From: DASXUX01 sp036504595
GTDB lineage: Bacteria; Planctomycetota; SZUA-567; H5-PLA8
Length of the DNA: 64,000 bases
NCBI GenBank assembly: GCA_036504595.1
Contig: DASXUX010000081.1
Location: 62,001 to 126,000 of the forward strand
Reading direction: 5' to 3'
The position numbers were made by a program, and so were the translations under genes. Position 1 is the stretch's first letter; every line of letters begins with the position of its first letter. The notes beneath the pieces are model-generated. The model worked only from the letters and a program-made list of their open reading frames with translations. It made no database searches and was not told the origin of the DNA. Positions 1 through 9,318 of this stretch are shown here, one piece after another.

Positions 1-683
1 GGCTGGCCCAGCATATTTTCCTTGGGCACGCGGCAGCGGTTCAACACGAGTTCGGTGGTGCTCGACGCGTTGATGCCCAGCTTATGTTCAGTTTTGCCAT
101 GCGAGAAACCCGGGAAGGTCGGTTCGGCCAGAAACGCGCTGATGCCCTTGTGCGCCAGATCTTTGTTGTGCGTCGCGTAGATCACAATCACGTTGGCAAC
201 CGCGCCGTTGGTGACGAAGAGTTTGTTGCCGGTCAGCTCGTAGTGATCGCCGCAGTCTGTATACGTGGTGCTCAGCGATCCGGCGTCGCTGCCCGCTCCG
301 GCTTCAGTCAGGGCGTACGCGCCCAGGGATTTTCCAGCGGCCAGCGGCTTCAGATATTTCTCTTTTTGAGCGTCGCTGCCGTGCTTGAGGATGGGATCGA
401 CGCACAGGCTGGTGTGAGCGCTCAAGATCACGCCGGTGCTTGCGCAGGCCTTGCTGATCTCCATCACGGCCAGGTTGTACGCGACGGCAGAACAGCCGGC
501 TCCGCCCCATTCCGGCGGCACATAAATGCCCATCAGACCAAGCTCGGCCATCGCGCGCACAAGTTCGTCTGGAAAACGTCCGGTCTGGTCGAGTTCTCTG
601 GCCAGCGGCTTGACTTTCTTCTGTGCAAAATCGCGTGCGGTTTCGAGTACGGCCTGTTCTTCTTCACTGAAATTGAAATCCAT
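1..683 (-). CDS. Acyl-CoA dehydrogenase, N-terminal part (runs off the window)
   Basis: The reverse strand reads without a stop from an ATG at 683 to the window edge, giving the first 227 residues of an acyl-CoA dehydrogenase. These flavoenzymes oxidise acyl-CoA to trans-2-enoyl-CoA in the cytoplasm and pass electrons to ETF. The start is supported by a GGAGG ribosome site just upstream. The N-terminal helical domain opens MDFNFSEEEQAVLETARDFA, followed by the family motif YALTEAGAGSDAGS near residues 122-135, where FAD and substrate bind, and the start of the beta domain (LTGNKLFVTNG). The catalytic Glu lies in the missing C-terminal part. It is divergent from the DUF6807 gene with an 80-bp gap. 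The family is certain; substrate chain length cannot be told. Confidence 0.93.
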   Translation of the reverse strand, partial: MDFNFSEEEQAVLETARDFAQKKVKPLARELDQTGRFPDELVRAMAELGLMGIYVPPEWGGAGCSAVAYNLAVMEISKACASTGVILSAHTSLCVDPILKHGSDAQKEKYLKPLAAGKSLGAYALTEAGAGSDAGSLSTTYTDCGDHYELTGNKLFVTNGAVANVIVIYATHNKDLAHKGISAFLAEPTFPGFSHGKTEHKLGINASSTTELVLNRCRVPKENMLGQ

Positions 684-762
684 GAAAACCCTCCAAATCG
701 TGACTATAGCGGCGACGGCGAATGTCGCCAGACCGCAATCCGGCGCCGGTGTATACGTCCGT

Positions 763-1707
763 ATGAAAACCACAACGATCATCCTCTCTCTGGCAATTCT
801 ATGCGGCGCCGCGCTCGCGGCGGAGGTCCCCGTGACGAAGCTCACGCAAGAGGCGGCCAAGATCAAAGTCGAACTCGGCGGGCAGCCGTTCACGACGTAT
901 TGGTTTGCCGATGGCGATGGCGCGCCATACGTGCGGCCGTTCTGCTATCCGGTGCTCGCTGCGGATGGAACCGAAGTGACTTCAGACCAGTACAAAGTCG
1001 CAAAAGGCGATCATCCGCATCACCGCTCGCTGTGGGTCGCTCACGGCGATGTGAACGGCGCCGACCATTGGTCGCTTCAAAAGGGCGCTGCGAGCCCCAA
1101 GCAGCGTCACATCGCCTTCAGCAAAGTCGAAGGCGACACGATCGTTGAGCAGCTTGAATGGGAAGGCAAAGACGGCCAGCCGATCTTAAAGGAGACGCGC
1201 ACGCTGCGATTTTTCGCGTTTCCCGACGGTAACCGCGGCGTGGATCTGACATCGGTATTTTCGCCCATCGTAGACAAAGTGGTTTTCGGCGACACCAAAG
1301 AATCCGGCCTGTGTTCAGTTCGCGTGCCGAAGTCGATGTCCGATACCGCGGTGCTCACGCAATCGACCGGCAAGACGGACGCGCGCCCGAGCAAGAACGA
1401 GCCGAACACGTGGGGCAAGAAGGCTGAGTGGTGCGACATCTCCGGCAAAGTCGGCGAGAAAACGTACGGCCTCACGATCCTTGATCATCCAACCAACCCG
1501 CGCCATCCGAGCAACTGGCACTGCCGGCTGTACGGTTTGATGTCCTCCAATATTTTCGGCCAGAGCGAATTCACCAAAGGCGCGCCGAAGGGCGATTTCA
1601 CAATCGAGAAAGACAAGCCGGTCACCTTCCGCTATCGCGTGGTCATTCACGCCGGCGATGCGAAGGCCGCGGACCTCGATGCGAAGTTCAAAGAGTTCGC
1701 GAAGTAG
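763..1707 (+). CDS. Secreted DUF6807 (PmoA-like) family protein
   Basis: A 314-residue protein with a signal peptide (residues 1-20, cut near ALAAE). The start at ATG 763 is chosen because translation from there gives a clean signal peptide; the frame is open further upstream but that stretch overlaps the divergent acyl-CoA dehydrogenase gene. The motif HPHHRSLWVAHGDVNG at residues 84-99 and a following DHW are characteristic of the DUF6807 family, once labelled methane oxygenase PmoA although it is unrelated to methane monooxygenase. Members are periplasmic, abundant in PVC bacteria and often sit beside Gfo/Idh/MocA oxidoreductases, as here, so a role in sugar or sugar-acid catabolism is likely, but no reaction is established for this protein. 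Confidence 0.88.
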   Translation: MKTTTIILSLAILCGAALAAEVPVTKLTQEAAKIKVELGGQPFTTYWFADGDGAPYVRPFCYPVLAADGTEVTSDQYKVAKGDHPHHRSLWVAHGDVNGADHWSLQKGAASPKQRHIAFSKVEGDTIVEQLEWEGKDGQPILKETRTLRFFAFPDGNRGVDLTSVFSPIVDKVVFGDTKESGLCSVRVPKSMSDTAVLTQSTGKTDARPSKNEPNTWGKKAEWCDISGKVGEKTYGLTILDHPTNPRHPSNWHCRLYGLMSSNIFGQSEFTKGAPKGDFTIEKDKPVTFRYRVVIHAGDAKAADLDAKFKEFAK

Positions 1708-1710
1708 ACG

Positions 1711-2457
1711 TTACTCTGGCGCGTGGTGCTTCCGGTAGACCGTGGGCGACGTCCCCATGATCCGGCAGAACGTGCGCGAGAAATGACTGTGATCGCAGAA
1801 ACCCGTTTGCAGAGCGATGTCGGTCGTTTTTCTGTCGGTGTCGGCCAGCAACCGGCAGGCGGCGTTGATACGCACGCGAAGCAAATACTCGCGCGGCGTG
1901 GTTCCGAACAAATGGCGGAAGTGGCGGTCGAACTGGCTGCGTGATAGGCGCGCCATCTTCGCCAGTTCGGGCGTGCTGAGCGGCTCCGAAAACTTTTGAT
2001 GCATGAGCTGCACGGCTTGCGACAGGCGGCCGAAGGTTTTCGGCGCGGCGCGCAGGCCCTCGATTTCGCGATGGATACCGGCGATGCCGATGATGTGGCC
2101 GCGGCGGTCCTTCACGGGGACTTTGCTGTAGACAATCAGGCGGTCGGAACCCGCTTCTTCGGGCGCGGGTGCGATGGCGTTGATGATCGGTTCGCCCGTC
2201 TGCATCACCTGCTGGTCGCCTTCGACGTACATCTTCGCGCGGTCTTTGGGAAAGAAATCGTAGTCGGTCTTGCCTAGTGTTTCGGCTTCCGAGCCGACGT
2301 GGCAGTATTCGCACGAGCGGCGGTTGTGCATGACGAAGCGCCCGTCGCGATCTTTCATGAAGAACGCAACGTCCGGCAGCAGGTCCAGCAGATGCAGGAA
2401 CGGCCGGTAATCACCGACACGACTCAGGAACGCGCGGCGAAACTTTTCAGGATTCAT
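1711..2457 (-). CDS. PAS-domain AraC-family transcriptional regulator
   Basis: A 248-residue regulator. The start is ATG 2457; an upstream in-frame ATG at 2493 would add 12 unlikely residues. A PAS sensor domain spans about residues 18-130 (LPDVAFFMKDRDGRFVMHN opens it) and an AraC DNA-binding domain covers about 145-245, with its first helix-turn-helix around LAKMARLSRSQFDRHFRHLFG and the second around IALQTGFCDHSHFSRTFCRIMG. It faces the DUF6807 gene tail to tail with a 3-bp gap and is divergent from the Tat-exported oxidoreductase gene at 2581, so local control of that gene or of a sugar-use locus is the natural guess. PAS-AraC proteins of this design are common beside such genes in PVC bacteria. 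The ligand is unknown. Confidence 0.93.
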   Translation of the reverse strand: MNPEKFRRAFLSRVGDYRPFLHLLDLLPDVAFFMKDRDGRFVMHNRRSCEYCHVGSEAETLGKTDYDFFPKDRAKMYVEGDQQVMQTGEPIINAIAPAPEEAGSDRLIVYSKVPVKDRRGHIIGIAGIHREIEGLRAAPKTFGRLSQAVQLMHQKFSEPLSTPELAKMARLSRSQFDRHFRHLFGTTPREYLLRVRINAACRLLADTDRKTTDIALQTGFCDHSHFSRTFCRIMGTSPTVYRKHHAPE

Positions 2458-2566
2458 GCGGAAATCATACACAAAAAAAGCACACTCGTGCAAGCAAAAC
2501 TTCGGCTTGCATCCGATACTCTGGTGTTTTCCAAAGCGTAGCGAACAGGTCGATCAACCGTAGCCC

Positions 2567-2573
2567 AAGGAGG
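2567..2573 (+). promoter_or_regulatory. Ribosome binding site that fixes the oxidoreductase start
   Basis: AAGGAGG lies 1 base before an ATG at 2575 but 7 bases before a second in-frame ATG at 2581. The spacing makes 2581 the likely start. Confidence 0.8.
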
Positions 2574-2580
2574 CATGTCG

Positions 2581-3810
2581 ATGAGCAGCGACAAGAAACA
2601 GAACAAAGGCGTGGCCCGGCGCGAGTTTCTGGCAGGGGCCGGAGCGGCGGCGCTGGCGTTCACGATCTTGAGCAACCCGAAAAGCGCGCGTGCATTCGAC
2701 GCCAACGGCAAAATCCAGGTCGGCCTGACCGGCTGCGGCGGCCGCGGCGGCTGGATCAGCGATCTGTTTGCGAAGCACGGCGGCTACAAGCTCGTTGCCT
2801 TCCACGATTATTTTCCGAACAAGTCGCAAGCGCTGGCCAAACACCATCAAGTTGAGACCGCCAAGGCGTACAGCGGCCTGAAGGGCTACAAGAAGATTCT
2901 CGATGACAAGGAAGTGGACGCCATCATCGACATCAGCCCGCCGTACTTCCGTCCGGAACACGCGGCCGATGCCGTCGAGGCCGGCAAACACGTTTATCTT
3001 GCCAAGCCGATCGGCGTGGACGTGCCGGGGTGCAACAGCATTCTGGAATCCGGCAAGAAGGCCACTGCGAAGAAGCTTGCCTACCTGATCGACTTTCAGA
3101 CGCGCACCAACGAGTTCTACAAGGAAGCGATCAAGCGCGTGCACAACGGCGACATTGGCAAGATCTTCAGCGGCGAAGCCGTGTATTACACCGGGCCGCT
3201 GGGGAATGGAAACTTCAGCCAGGACAATATCGAAGAACGCTTGTCGCACTGGTCGTTGGATCGTGTCCTTTCCGGCGACGTGATCACCGAACAGAACATC
3301 CACGCGCTCGATGTCGCGACGTGGATCATGGACGAGAACCCCGTGTCCGCGGTGGGTAAGTGCTTTAAGAAATTCCGCGGCGACTCCGTCACCTGCAACA
3401 GTGTTTACACGGCGGTCTTCACATTCCCGAACGACATCATTCTCACGTTCGCCTCCAAGCAATGCGGCGCGGGCTGCGAAGATATCGGCTGCAAAGTTTT
3501 CTGTGCAAAAGGAATGATTGAGACGCACTACGGTGGCCCGACCAATGTTCAGGGACAGGGAAAGGTTATCTACCCAGGCGGCAAATCGCCGGGAATCTAC
3601 ACGGAAGGCGCGATCAGCAACATCGCTGCGTTCCACGATCAGATCAAAAACAGCAACTTCGAAAACACAACCGTCGCGCCGAGCGTTCGCAGCAACCTGA
3701 CGACCATCCTCGGCCGCACCGCGTGCTACAAAGGCGCGTGGGTGACGTGGGATGAACTCATGAAGGCGAACGAAAAGCTCGATGTCGATTTCAAGGGAGC
3801 TAAAGAGTAG
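2581..3810 (+). CDS. Gfo/Idh/MocA-family oxidoreductase with Tat signal
   Basis: A 409-residue NAD(P)-dependent oxidoreductase of the Gfo/Idh/MocA superfamily, which oxidises or reduces sugars and cyclitols. A twin-arginine signal (ARREFLAG, residues 12-19, then a hydrophobic stretch to about 38) sends the folded protein across the membrane. The Rossmann dinucleotide motif GLTGCGGRGG is at residues 48-57. The usual EKP motif reads AKP at residues 141-143 (YLAKPIGVDV), so the Glu is replaced by Ala. The C-terminal half is the usual alpha/beta dimerisation domain. It is followed by a strong hairpin at 3820-3856. Together with the neighbouring DUF6807 and PAS-AraC genes it looks like part of a periplasmic sugar-processing set. 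The substrate is unknown. Confidence 0.92.
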   Translation: MSSDKKQNKGVARREFLAGAGAAALAFTILSNPKSARAFDANGKIQVGLTGCGGRGGWISDLFAKHGGYKLVAFHDYFPNKSQALAKHHQVETAKAYSGLKGYKKILDDKEVDAIIDISPPYFRPEHAADAVEAGKHVYLAKPIGVDVPGCNSILESGKKATAKKLAYLIDFQTRTNEFYKEAIKRVHNGDIGKIFSGEAVYYTGPLGNGNFSQDNIEERLSHWSLDRVLSGDVITEQNIHALDVATWIMDENPVSAVGKCFKKFRGDSVTCNSVYTAVFTFPNDIILTFASKQCGAGCEDIGCKVFCAKGMIETHYGGPTNVQGQGKVIYPGGKSPGIYTEGAISNIAAFHDQIKNSNFENTTVAPSVRSNLTTILGRTACYKGAWVTWDELMKANEKLDVDFKGAKE

Positions 3811-3819
3811 CGGGATGTG

Positions 3820-3856
3820 GCACGGGCAGCCTCTGTTAGCTGTTGGCTGCCCGTGC
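3820..3856 (+). terminator. Strong hairpin after the oxidoreductase gene
   Basis: GCACGGGCAGCC at 3820-3831 pairs perfectly with GGCTGCCCGTGC at 3845-3856 across a 13-base loop, followed by AATTT. The 12-bp stem begins 9 bases after the stop codon. The T-run is short, so it is a probable rather than certain intrinsic terminator. Confidence 0.75.
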
Positions 3857-3864
3857 AATTTACC

Positions 3865-3902
3865 GTGACGGGTGACGAGTGACGAGTGACGGGTGACGAG
3901 TG
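3865..3902 (+). repeat. Heptamer tandem repeat (GTGACGR)
   Basis: About five copies of GTGACGA/GTGACGG run directly into the start of the next gene, so the ribosome-binding region of that gene consists of repeat. Confidence 0.85.
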
Positions 3903-4661
3903 ATGCGGATGAAATTCCTGCTTTCGATTCTTGTCTGCTGTACCGCGCTTCTGTCGGCGGAGACGCCCAAGCCTGGCGAGACCGTCGAGAACTCGCTGGG
4001 GATGAAGCTGGCGTACATTCCGGCGGGCGAATTCGACATGGGCAGCCCGGGCGACGAGAAGGGCAGGGAAGGGGAGGAAGTTCGGCACCACGTCAAGCTC
4101 ACGAAGGCGTTCCGCATCGGCACGACTGAAGTCACGGCCGCTCAGTGGCAGAAACTGATGCAGCAAAAGCGCGGTTCGTTCGATGGCGAAAACCTGGCCG
4201 CGCACGAAATTTCGTGGACGGATGCGGTGGCGTTTTGCGAGAAGCTGTCGAAGGCGGAAGGCAAGAAGTACCGCCTGCCGACGGAAGCCGAATGGGAGTA
4301 CGCTTGCCGCGCCGGTTCAAGCGCGCGCTTCTCAGGTTCTGAGAAACTGGATGAACTCGGCTGGTTCGACGACAACGCCGGCGAGCAGCCCCATCCCGTC
4401 GCCGCGAAGAAGCCCAATGCATGGGGCCTTTACGATATGCACGGCAACGTGACCGAATGGTGCGCCGATCCTTACACCACGCCCTATCCCTCAGCGGAGG
4501 CAACCGATCCCGCGCCGCCGGCCGAAGGCAAAGGCCGCGTGACGCGCGGCGGATCGTGGTCCTCTTTCGAGCGCGGCTGCCGTTGCGCATCCCGTGGCAG
4601 CGTCCCGGTGGCGCACCAACTGAAGACGGTAGGTTTCCGAGTGGTGCTGGAAAACCCGTAG
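3903..4661 (+). CDS. Secreted formylglycine-generating-enzyme-like (SUMF1) protein
   Basis: A protein of about 252 residues with an N-terminal signal peptide (hydrophobic core FLLSILVCCTALLSA). GTG 3900, ATG 3903 and ATG 3909 are all possible starts, and the tandem repeat upstream gives no clear ribosome site. The SUMF1/FGE-sulfatase fold is marked by IPAGEFDMGS near the N terminus, RLPTEAEWEYACRAG in the middle, NAWGLYDMHGNVTEWC, and the ending VTRGGSW...GFRVVLE. True formylglycine-generating enzymes oxidise a sulfatase Cys, but most secreted paralogs in PVC bacteria have no shown activity. No sulfatase gene is in the window, so a non-enzymatic or unknown role is as likely. Confidence 0.88.
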   Translation: MRMKFLLSILVCCTALLSAETPKPGETVENSLGMKLAYIPAGEFDMGSPGDEKGREGEEVRHHVKLTKAFRIGTTEVTAAQWQKLMQQKRGSFDGENLAAHEISWTDAVAFCEKLSKAEGKKYRLPTEAEWEYACRAGSSARFSGSEKLDELGWFDDNAGEQPHPVAAKKPNAWGLYDMHGNVTEWCADPYTTPYPSAEATDPAPPAEGKGRVTRGGSWSSFERGCRCASRGSVPVAHQLKTVGFRVVLENP

Positions 4662-4676
4662 TCTATATTCTGCGCT

Positions 4677-5216
4677 ATGGATCTCCGACCTGCCCCTCCG
4701 AAGCGTTACACGGTGCTTTCGCTGCTGGGTTGTTGCTTGATATGCCTCTCACTGCCCTTGGTTCTGATCTGGCTACGCAACGCCGGGGAAATTTCGTCCC
4801 TCGGCATGGATGGCAAATGGAACTTCACCCAACTCGTCGTGCTAATCGGGATCAGCACAGTCATTTTAACGCTAGGTATTCTGTTCTTTGCCAACATTGG
4901 CGTGCGAGCGATGCGGGGGCGTGTTCGAATCGACAGCACTTTTCCCGTAGTAGTGACCAAGGGCGCCTGTGGGGGAGCGGTTCTCAGCCTCGTCCATGCG
5001 CCGGGTACTTTGGGGTTGATCGTTCTGCATAGCGACTACAAGCGTTTGATTCTGCTGCACGTGGTTGCCGGCGCGCTTTGCGGGGCCTGGATTGGATGGC
5101 AAATGTACTGCGAGAGGCGAGGTGAGACTCGATTCTTTCCGACCTTCGGAATCCGGACGCTCTGTATTGGTGTGTTAGCGCTGGACCTTCTCATCTACGT
5201 TTTTCTTCCAGGTTAG
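4677..5216 (+). CDS. Hypothetical integral membrane protein
   Basis: A 179-residue protein that I do not recognise. About five hydrophobic segments are visible: near residues 13-35, 50-73, 90-110, 122-145 and 160-177 (ending LCIGVLALDLLIYVFLPG). It starts 15 bases after the SUMF1-like gene and may be cotranscribed with it. No motif suggests a function. Codon use and the run of membrane spans support a real gene. Confidence 0.72.
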   Translation: MDLRPAPPKRYTVLSLLGCCLICLSLPLVLIWLRNAGEISSLGMDGKWNFTQLVVLIGISTVILTLGILFFANIGVRAMRGRVRIDSTFPVVVTKGACGGAVLSLVHAPGTLGLIVLHSDYKRLILLHVVAGALCGAWIGWQMYCERRGETRFFPTFGIRTLCIGVLALDLLIYVFLPG

Positions 5217-5237
5217 GACGCCCGCAGTTGCCGTTCG

Positions 5238-5280
5238 CCACCACTCCCTCACTCACCCACTCACCCACTCACCATTGACC
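5238..5280 (+). repeat. Heptamer-type tandem repeat (CACTCAC)
   Basis: CACTCACC-like units repeat about five times in the intergenic space before the large LamG protein. The same word family recurs near 11470, 11660 and 38270. Confidence 0.8.
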
Positions 5281-5351
5281 ACAGTGGATATTTCCGCACT
5301 TTGCGCTAGGCTTGCGCGTCTAATTCCAGGGACGTCTTCAGGGCGCAAGGC

Positions 5352-8300
5352 ATGAGCAACGACTCGCCGTCTGCCGCTCCTTCATCGGGGCTCTTCTACT
5401 GCGAGCGCTGCACGCGGATGATTCATCCGCCTGGAACACAGGGCGTCCTTGCGCCCGACGGCACCCATCTCTGCCACAGTTGCGCCGCCGCGGCGGGTAT
5501 TGGGCCGAAGAAGGACGCCAGCCGGACCGGAATTGTGCCGGCGGAGCGCCGGCGGCAGCCGACGCGCGCCGTCCAGCTTCCGCCACAACCGCAAGCTCCG
5601 ACTGCCCGGGCCGGAACGGCCGCGACGCACGGGCGCACTTCGACGAGCGCTGAGACGGCGGCGCCCGTTATCGCCGCTCCTGCAAAGCCGGCGGCGAGCA
5701 GCATCCTGGTGCCGGCGGTGATTGGCGCTTTTGGCGTGGTCGTGTTTTTGATCGGCCTGCTCGTTTTCTTTACGACGCGAAATACGCAGCCGCCCGCGAA
5801 CTTGCCGCCGATTGCCGTGAACCCAAAAATCATCCCGCCGCCGCCGAAGCCTGAGACGCCGGTCGGCATTCCGCTCAAGCGCGATCCGGAGCCTGAAGCA
5901 AAGACTCCTGAACTGCCGGCAAAGGTTGTCGCTCCGACGCCGGCCAAAGTTGAGCCGCTGCCTGTCGCCAACACGCCGCCCGTCGCAACACCGCCTAAGA
6001 TCGAACCGGCCAAGCCGCCGGCGAAAGTAGATGATCTGCCAGCCTTCACCAACGATCTGGCTGCAGCGGCCAAGCTTTCCGCGGAAGAAAAATTCGGCGC
6101 GGCCCTCGACCTGCTCGCGAAGTTGAAGACCACTCATGCGCAGGCGCCTTGGTTTGCGGCGCAACGCGACAAACTCAGCCAGACCGAAAAGCGCGTGCAG
6201 GAGCAGCTCTCCGAGTACAGCGCGGAAGCGGAGGAGGCGCGCTCACAAGCGACGAAGGCCGCCACGCCGGAGGCGCTCGACAAGATCGAGAAGGCCTGGA
6301 AAGCGCGCGCCGCAGGCGGCAGCGCGCCGGACGGCTGGGCGTTGCTCGACGTGGTTTCGACGCAGTCTGAAAGCGGAGCGACCTTCACAAAGGTGGAGGG
6401 CGGTTCGCTCCTGCTGCAGGGCAGTAATCCTCAGTTCGAGACGTACACCGTTGTCGTGCAAACGGCGTTGAGCGGCATCACGGCGTTCCGGTTGGACGTG
6501 TTGCCGCACGGCTCACTGCCCGGCGGCGGACCGGGGCGCAATGGGAACGGCAATTTCGTGCTTTCGGAATTCTCCGTGCAAGCCGCTCCGATTTCAGGCG
6601 GGCCGAACAAGCCCGTGCAACTGGTCAAGGCGACTGCCGATTACAGTCAACCGGACCACCCGTGGCTGATCGAACACACCCTCGACGGCGACAAGCGCAC
6701 CGGCTGGGCGATTGGCAACACGTTTGGCATACCGCACACGGCCGTGTACGAAACCGCCGCGCCGCTGAGCGAAACGAGCGGTCTGCGGCTCACCTTCACG
6801 CTGGATTTTCGCACTGAGCACGCCAATCACGTACTCGGGCACTTCCGGCTTTCGGCGACAACGGCCAGGACGCCGCAGAGCGGGGCGGCTGCGTTTAACG
6901 TGGCGCCCGTCGCACCCGAAGCGGCCGGCGATCCGCTGGCCGCAGGTCCGGCGCGCGGAGTGTTGAAGGCCGTCGGCGACGTGCGCGCGAAATTTGCCGA
7001 GCAAGCGCGGCAGAAACGGCTGGTGGACATCGCCGCCAAACTGGACACACTCGAACGCACGTTGAAGATGCGGCCGTCGAAGCTTGAGCCCGTCTACAAA
7101 GCGCTGGAGGAACTTGAAGCGCTGGTTGCGCTGGACCCCGCCGCGATCGAAAAATTCGCGCCACGGCTCGGCGTCGCGCGGTTCGATGCCTCGATCGCAC
7201 GCGACGGCGATCTGAGCGTCTACAAGACGACCGTGAAATCGGGCGCGGGCGCGGAAGTCCTTTATCACTTTGCGACCAGCGACGAATTCACCGCGTGGGC
7301 CTTCGATTCGCCCGACGCCAACGCCGGCAGCGTCGAACTGGACACGAAGAAGAGCCAGATCCTGGTCAAGACCGTCAATCGGCGCAACTGGGATGGGCGC
7401 GACCGGCGCAACATGCCGCTGCTGCGCGTGCCGTTCTATTTTGCTCCCGACCATTGGCTCATCGAAGCCGATGTCGAACTCGTCAGCGACGGCAACAAGG
7501 GCGCGAAGCCGGACTTTGGAATCATGGTCTGGGACGGCGGTTCGGGCGTGGCGCGCTTCAGCGTCACCGACGGCGGCCCGAAGGGCATTCACGCCATGCT
7601 GGCGATCTCGAACCCGAAGCGCGAGAACTTCTGGTCGCGCCCGAACTACGTCAACGGCAAGGTCAAAGACCTGGTGCGGCTGCAAATGGGCTGCGCCGGC
7701 GGCACGCTGACTTGCAGCGCGATCAGCAAAACCGGCGGCACGGTGACGATCGGCAAAGAAGCGTTGGGCTTCGAGCCGAAGCACGCCGGAATTTTCCTGC
7801 GGACCAGCGATGACGGCGAGAACGCGGCGGCTGCGTTCCACAGTTTCCGCATGCAGGGCGTGCCGCATTTGGAGCACCTCAAAGAATGGCATGATGCTCA
7901 AAGCAAAAACGCGTCGGCCAATGAAAAAGGAATGCTCGAACGCCGCGCCGCGACGGCGCAGGTGCTCAGCGAAGGACTGTTCGTGCCGCTCGATCTGAGC
8001 AAAGCGGCCACGTTCTGTTGCGCGAAGCGCATGTTCCTGAACGTCAACGATGAGGAGCGGATCATTCTGCCGAACTGGGGCCTGCTCAACGCCGGCGGCG
8101 TTCCGTTCATGGTTGCCGATCCCAAGGGCGAGACCGTCAACAACATCATTCTGCTGCCGTCGCCGCAAGGGCCCGCGTGTGCGAGTCTGCCGCGCTCGGT
8201 CGTGTTGCCCTGCGGCAGCAGCGCCAGTGCCATTCATCTGCTCGGCTGCGCCAGCGGCTGGGGCTGGAACGGCAACCCGGCCGAAAAAGGTTCGCTGACG

Positions 8301-9161
8301 GCGCTGATCAAGCTGACCTATGAAAATGGGATGGTCGAAGAGCACCGGCTGCTCAACGGCGTGCACATCAGCGATTACATCCGGCAGATCGATGTTCCGG
8401 AGTCGAAGCTGGCCTTCAAAGTGGGCGAACGCCAAGTGCGTTACCTGACGCTGCGAACTCTGCGGCCGAATGTTCCGATCAAAAACATCGAGTTCATCAA
8501 GGGCGACGACAAGACCGCGCCGTACTTCATGGCCGTGACGCTGGACCGGCGAGCGAATCTCCCGGCGGAACTCAGTTCCCGCACCGATGCCAAGCTGCTT
8601 GCCTCGGGAAAAATCGGAAACGCGCTGGTCTGCACGGGCAATTCATTCGTGGAATTCCCGCACGCGGACGATCTGGAGCCGCAGCAACTGACGATCGAGA
8701 GCTGGGTCTTCATCGATGAATACGCTCCGCCCGGCGACACGCGGCGCTGGCTGATCAACAAGAACGGCAACGAAGGCAACAACGGCCACTACGCGCTGCT
8801 GCTGCATGACGAAAAGCCCTTCGCGTATCTGAACATCGGCGGTCAATTTCAGGCCGAAGCGAACACGCGGCTGGCTCTAAAACAATGGCAGCACGTGGCG
8901 ATGACGTACGACGGCGTCACGCTGAAAGTCTTCTTGAATGGCGTCGAATGCGGAGCGACCGCCGTGAATCGCGCGCGCACGCCCTGGGACCGCTCCCTGG
9001 TGATCGGCCGGCGCCAGGACGGTCCGTTCGCCTTCACGGGCCTGCTCGACGAAGTGCGGATCTACAACCGCGCCCTCCCCGCCGACGAACTCAAGTCGCA
9101 CGTCACCGATCCCGCGAACGCATCCAAAGACGGCCTGCTGCGGCACTGGAACTTCGATTAA
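5352..9161 (+). CDS. Large zinc-ribbon, single-span membrane protein with LamG domain
   Basis: A 1269-residue protein. The N terminus carries two CxxC pairs (C17/C20 and C41/C44), a zinc-ribbon-like knuckle. A transmembrane helix is at about residues 117-141 (ILVPAVIGAFGVVVFLIGLL), followed by a Pro/Ala-rich linker to about 235 and an Ala/Glu-rich helical stretch to about 310. Two beta-rich modules follow; that near 425-500 (DYSQPDHPWLIEHTLDGDKR) looks discoidin-like and that near 955-1070 NPCBM-like. The last 180 residues are a laminin-G/concanavalin-like domain (WQHVAMTYDG, then LDEVRIYNRALPADEL). Most of the protein should be extracytoplasmic, with the zinc knuckle inside. Carbohydrate binding is a reasonable inference; no enzymatic motif was found. 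Confidence 0.9.
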   Translation: MSNDSPSAAPSSGLFYCERCTRMIHPPGTQGVLAPDGTHLCHSCAAAAGIGPKKDASRTGIVPAERRRQPTRAVQLPPQPQAPTARAGTAATHGRTSTSAETAAPVIAAPAKPAASSILVPAVIGAFGVVVFLIGLLVFFTTRNTQPPANLPPIAVNPKIIPPPPKPETPVGIPLKRDPEPEAKTPELPAKVVAPTPAKVEPLPVANTPPVATPPKIEPAKPPAKVDDLPAFTNDLAAAAKLSAEEKFGAALDLLAKLKTTHAQAPWFAAQRDKLSQTEKRVQEQLSEYSAEAEEARSQATKAATPEALDKIEKAWKARAAGGSAPDGWALLDVVSTQSESGATFTKVEGGSLLLQGSNPQFETYTVVVQTALSGITAFRLDVLPHGSLPGGGPGRNGNGNFVLSEFSVQAAPISGGPNKPVQLVKATADYSQPDHPWLIEHTLDGDKRTGWAIGNTFGIPHTAVYETAAPLSETSGLRLTFTLDFRTEHANHVLGHFRLSATTARTPQSGAAAFNVAPVAPEAAGDPLAAGPARGVLKAVGDVRAKFAEQARQKRLVDIAAKLDTLERTLKMRPSKLEPVYKALEELEALVALDPAAIEKFAPRLGVARFDASIARDGDLSVYKTTVKSGAGAEVLYHFATSDEFTAWAFDSPDANAGSVELDTKKSQILVKTVNRRNWDGRDRRNMPLLRVPFYFAPDHWLIEADVELVSDGNKGAKPDFGIMVWDGGSGVARFSVTDGGPKGIHAMLAISNPKRENFWSRPNYVNGKVKDLVRLQMGCAGGTLTCSAISKTGGTVTIGKEALGFEPKHAGIFLRTSDDGENAAAAFHSFRMQGVPHLEHLKEWHDAQSKNASANEKGMLERRAATAQVLSEGLFVPLDLSKAATFCCAKRMFLNVNDEERIILPNWGLLNAGGVPFMVADPKGETVNNIILLPSPQGPACASLPRSVVLPCGSSASAIHLLGCASGWGWNGNPAEKGSLTALIKLTYENGMVEEHRLLNGVHISDYIRQIDVPESKLAFKVGERQVRYLTLRTLRPNVPIKNIEFIKGDDKTAPYFMAVTLDRRANLPAELSSRTDAKLLASGKIGNALVCTGNSFVEFPHADDLEPQQLTIESWVFIDEYAPPGDTRRWLINKNGNEGNNGHYALLLHDEKPFAYLNIGGQFQAEANTRLALKQWQHVAMTYDGVTLKVFLNGVECGATAVNRARTPWDRSLVIGRRQDGPFAFTGLLDEVRIYNRALPADELKSHVTDPANASKDGLLRHWNFD

Positions 9162-9214
9162 GTTTTTGCGCGCTTCTCCGTCATCTCCCCGCGTCGTCAG
9201 TCCGACCAAAAACT

Positions 9215-9260
9215 CACGACTTCAACACAGAGAACACAAAGAACACAGAGGTCACAGAGG
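9215..9260 (+). repeat. ACACAGAG-rich dispersed repeat, copy 1
   Basis: Begins CACGACTTCAACACAGAG and continues with AACACAAAGAACACAGAGGTCACAGAGG. The same words occur at 9431, 37797 and, inverted, at 30577, 31935 and 37860. In one frame it reads NTENTKNTEVTE. Confidence 0.9.
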
Positions 9261-9318
9261 AAAAACAGGGTTCGGGGTTCAGGGTTCAGGGTTCGGGGAA
9301 GGCTTTGACGCACCGCTC

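Noticed and set aside
2554..3858. Reverse open frame of 434 codons
   Set aside because: Antisense to the Gfo/Idh/MocA gene, which has clear motifs.
6594..8435. Reverse open frame of 613 codons inside the LamG protein gene
   Set aside because: Shadow of the 5352-9161 gene; no ribosome site or motif.
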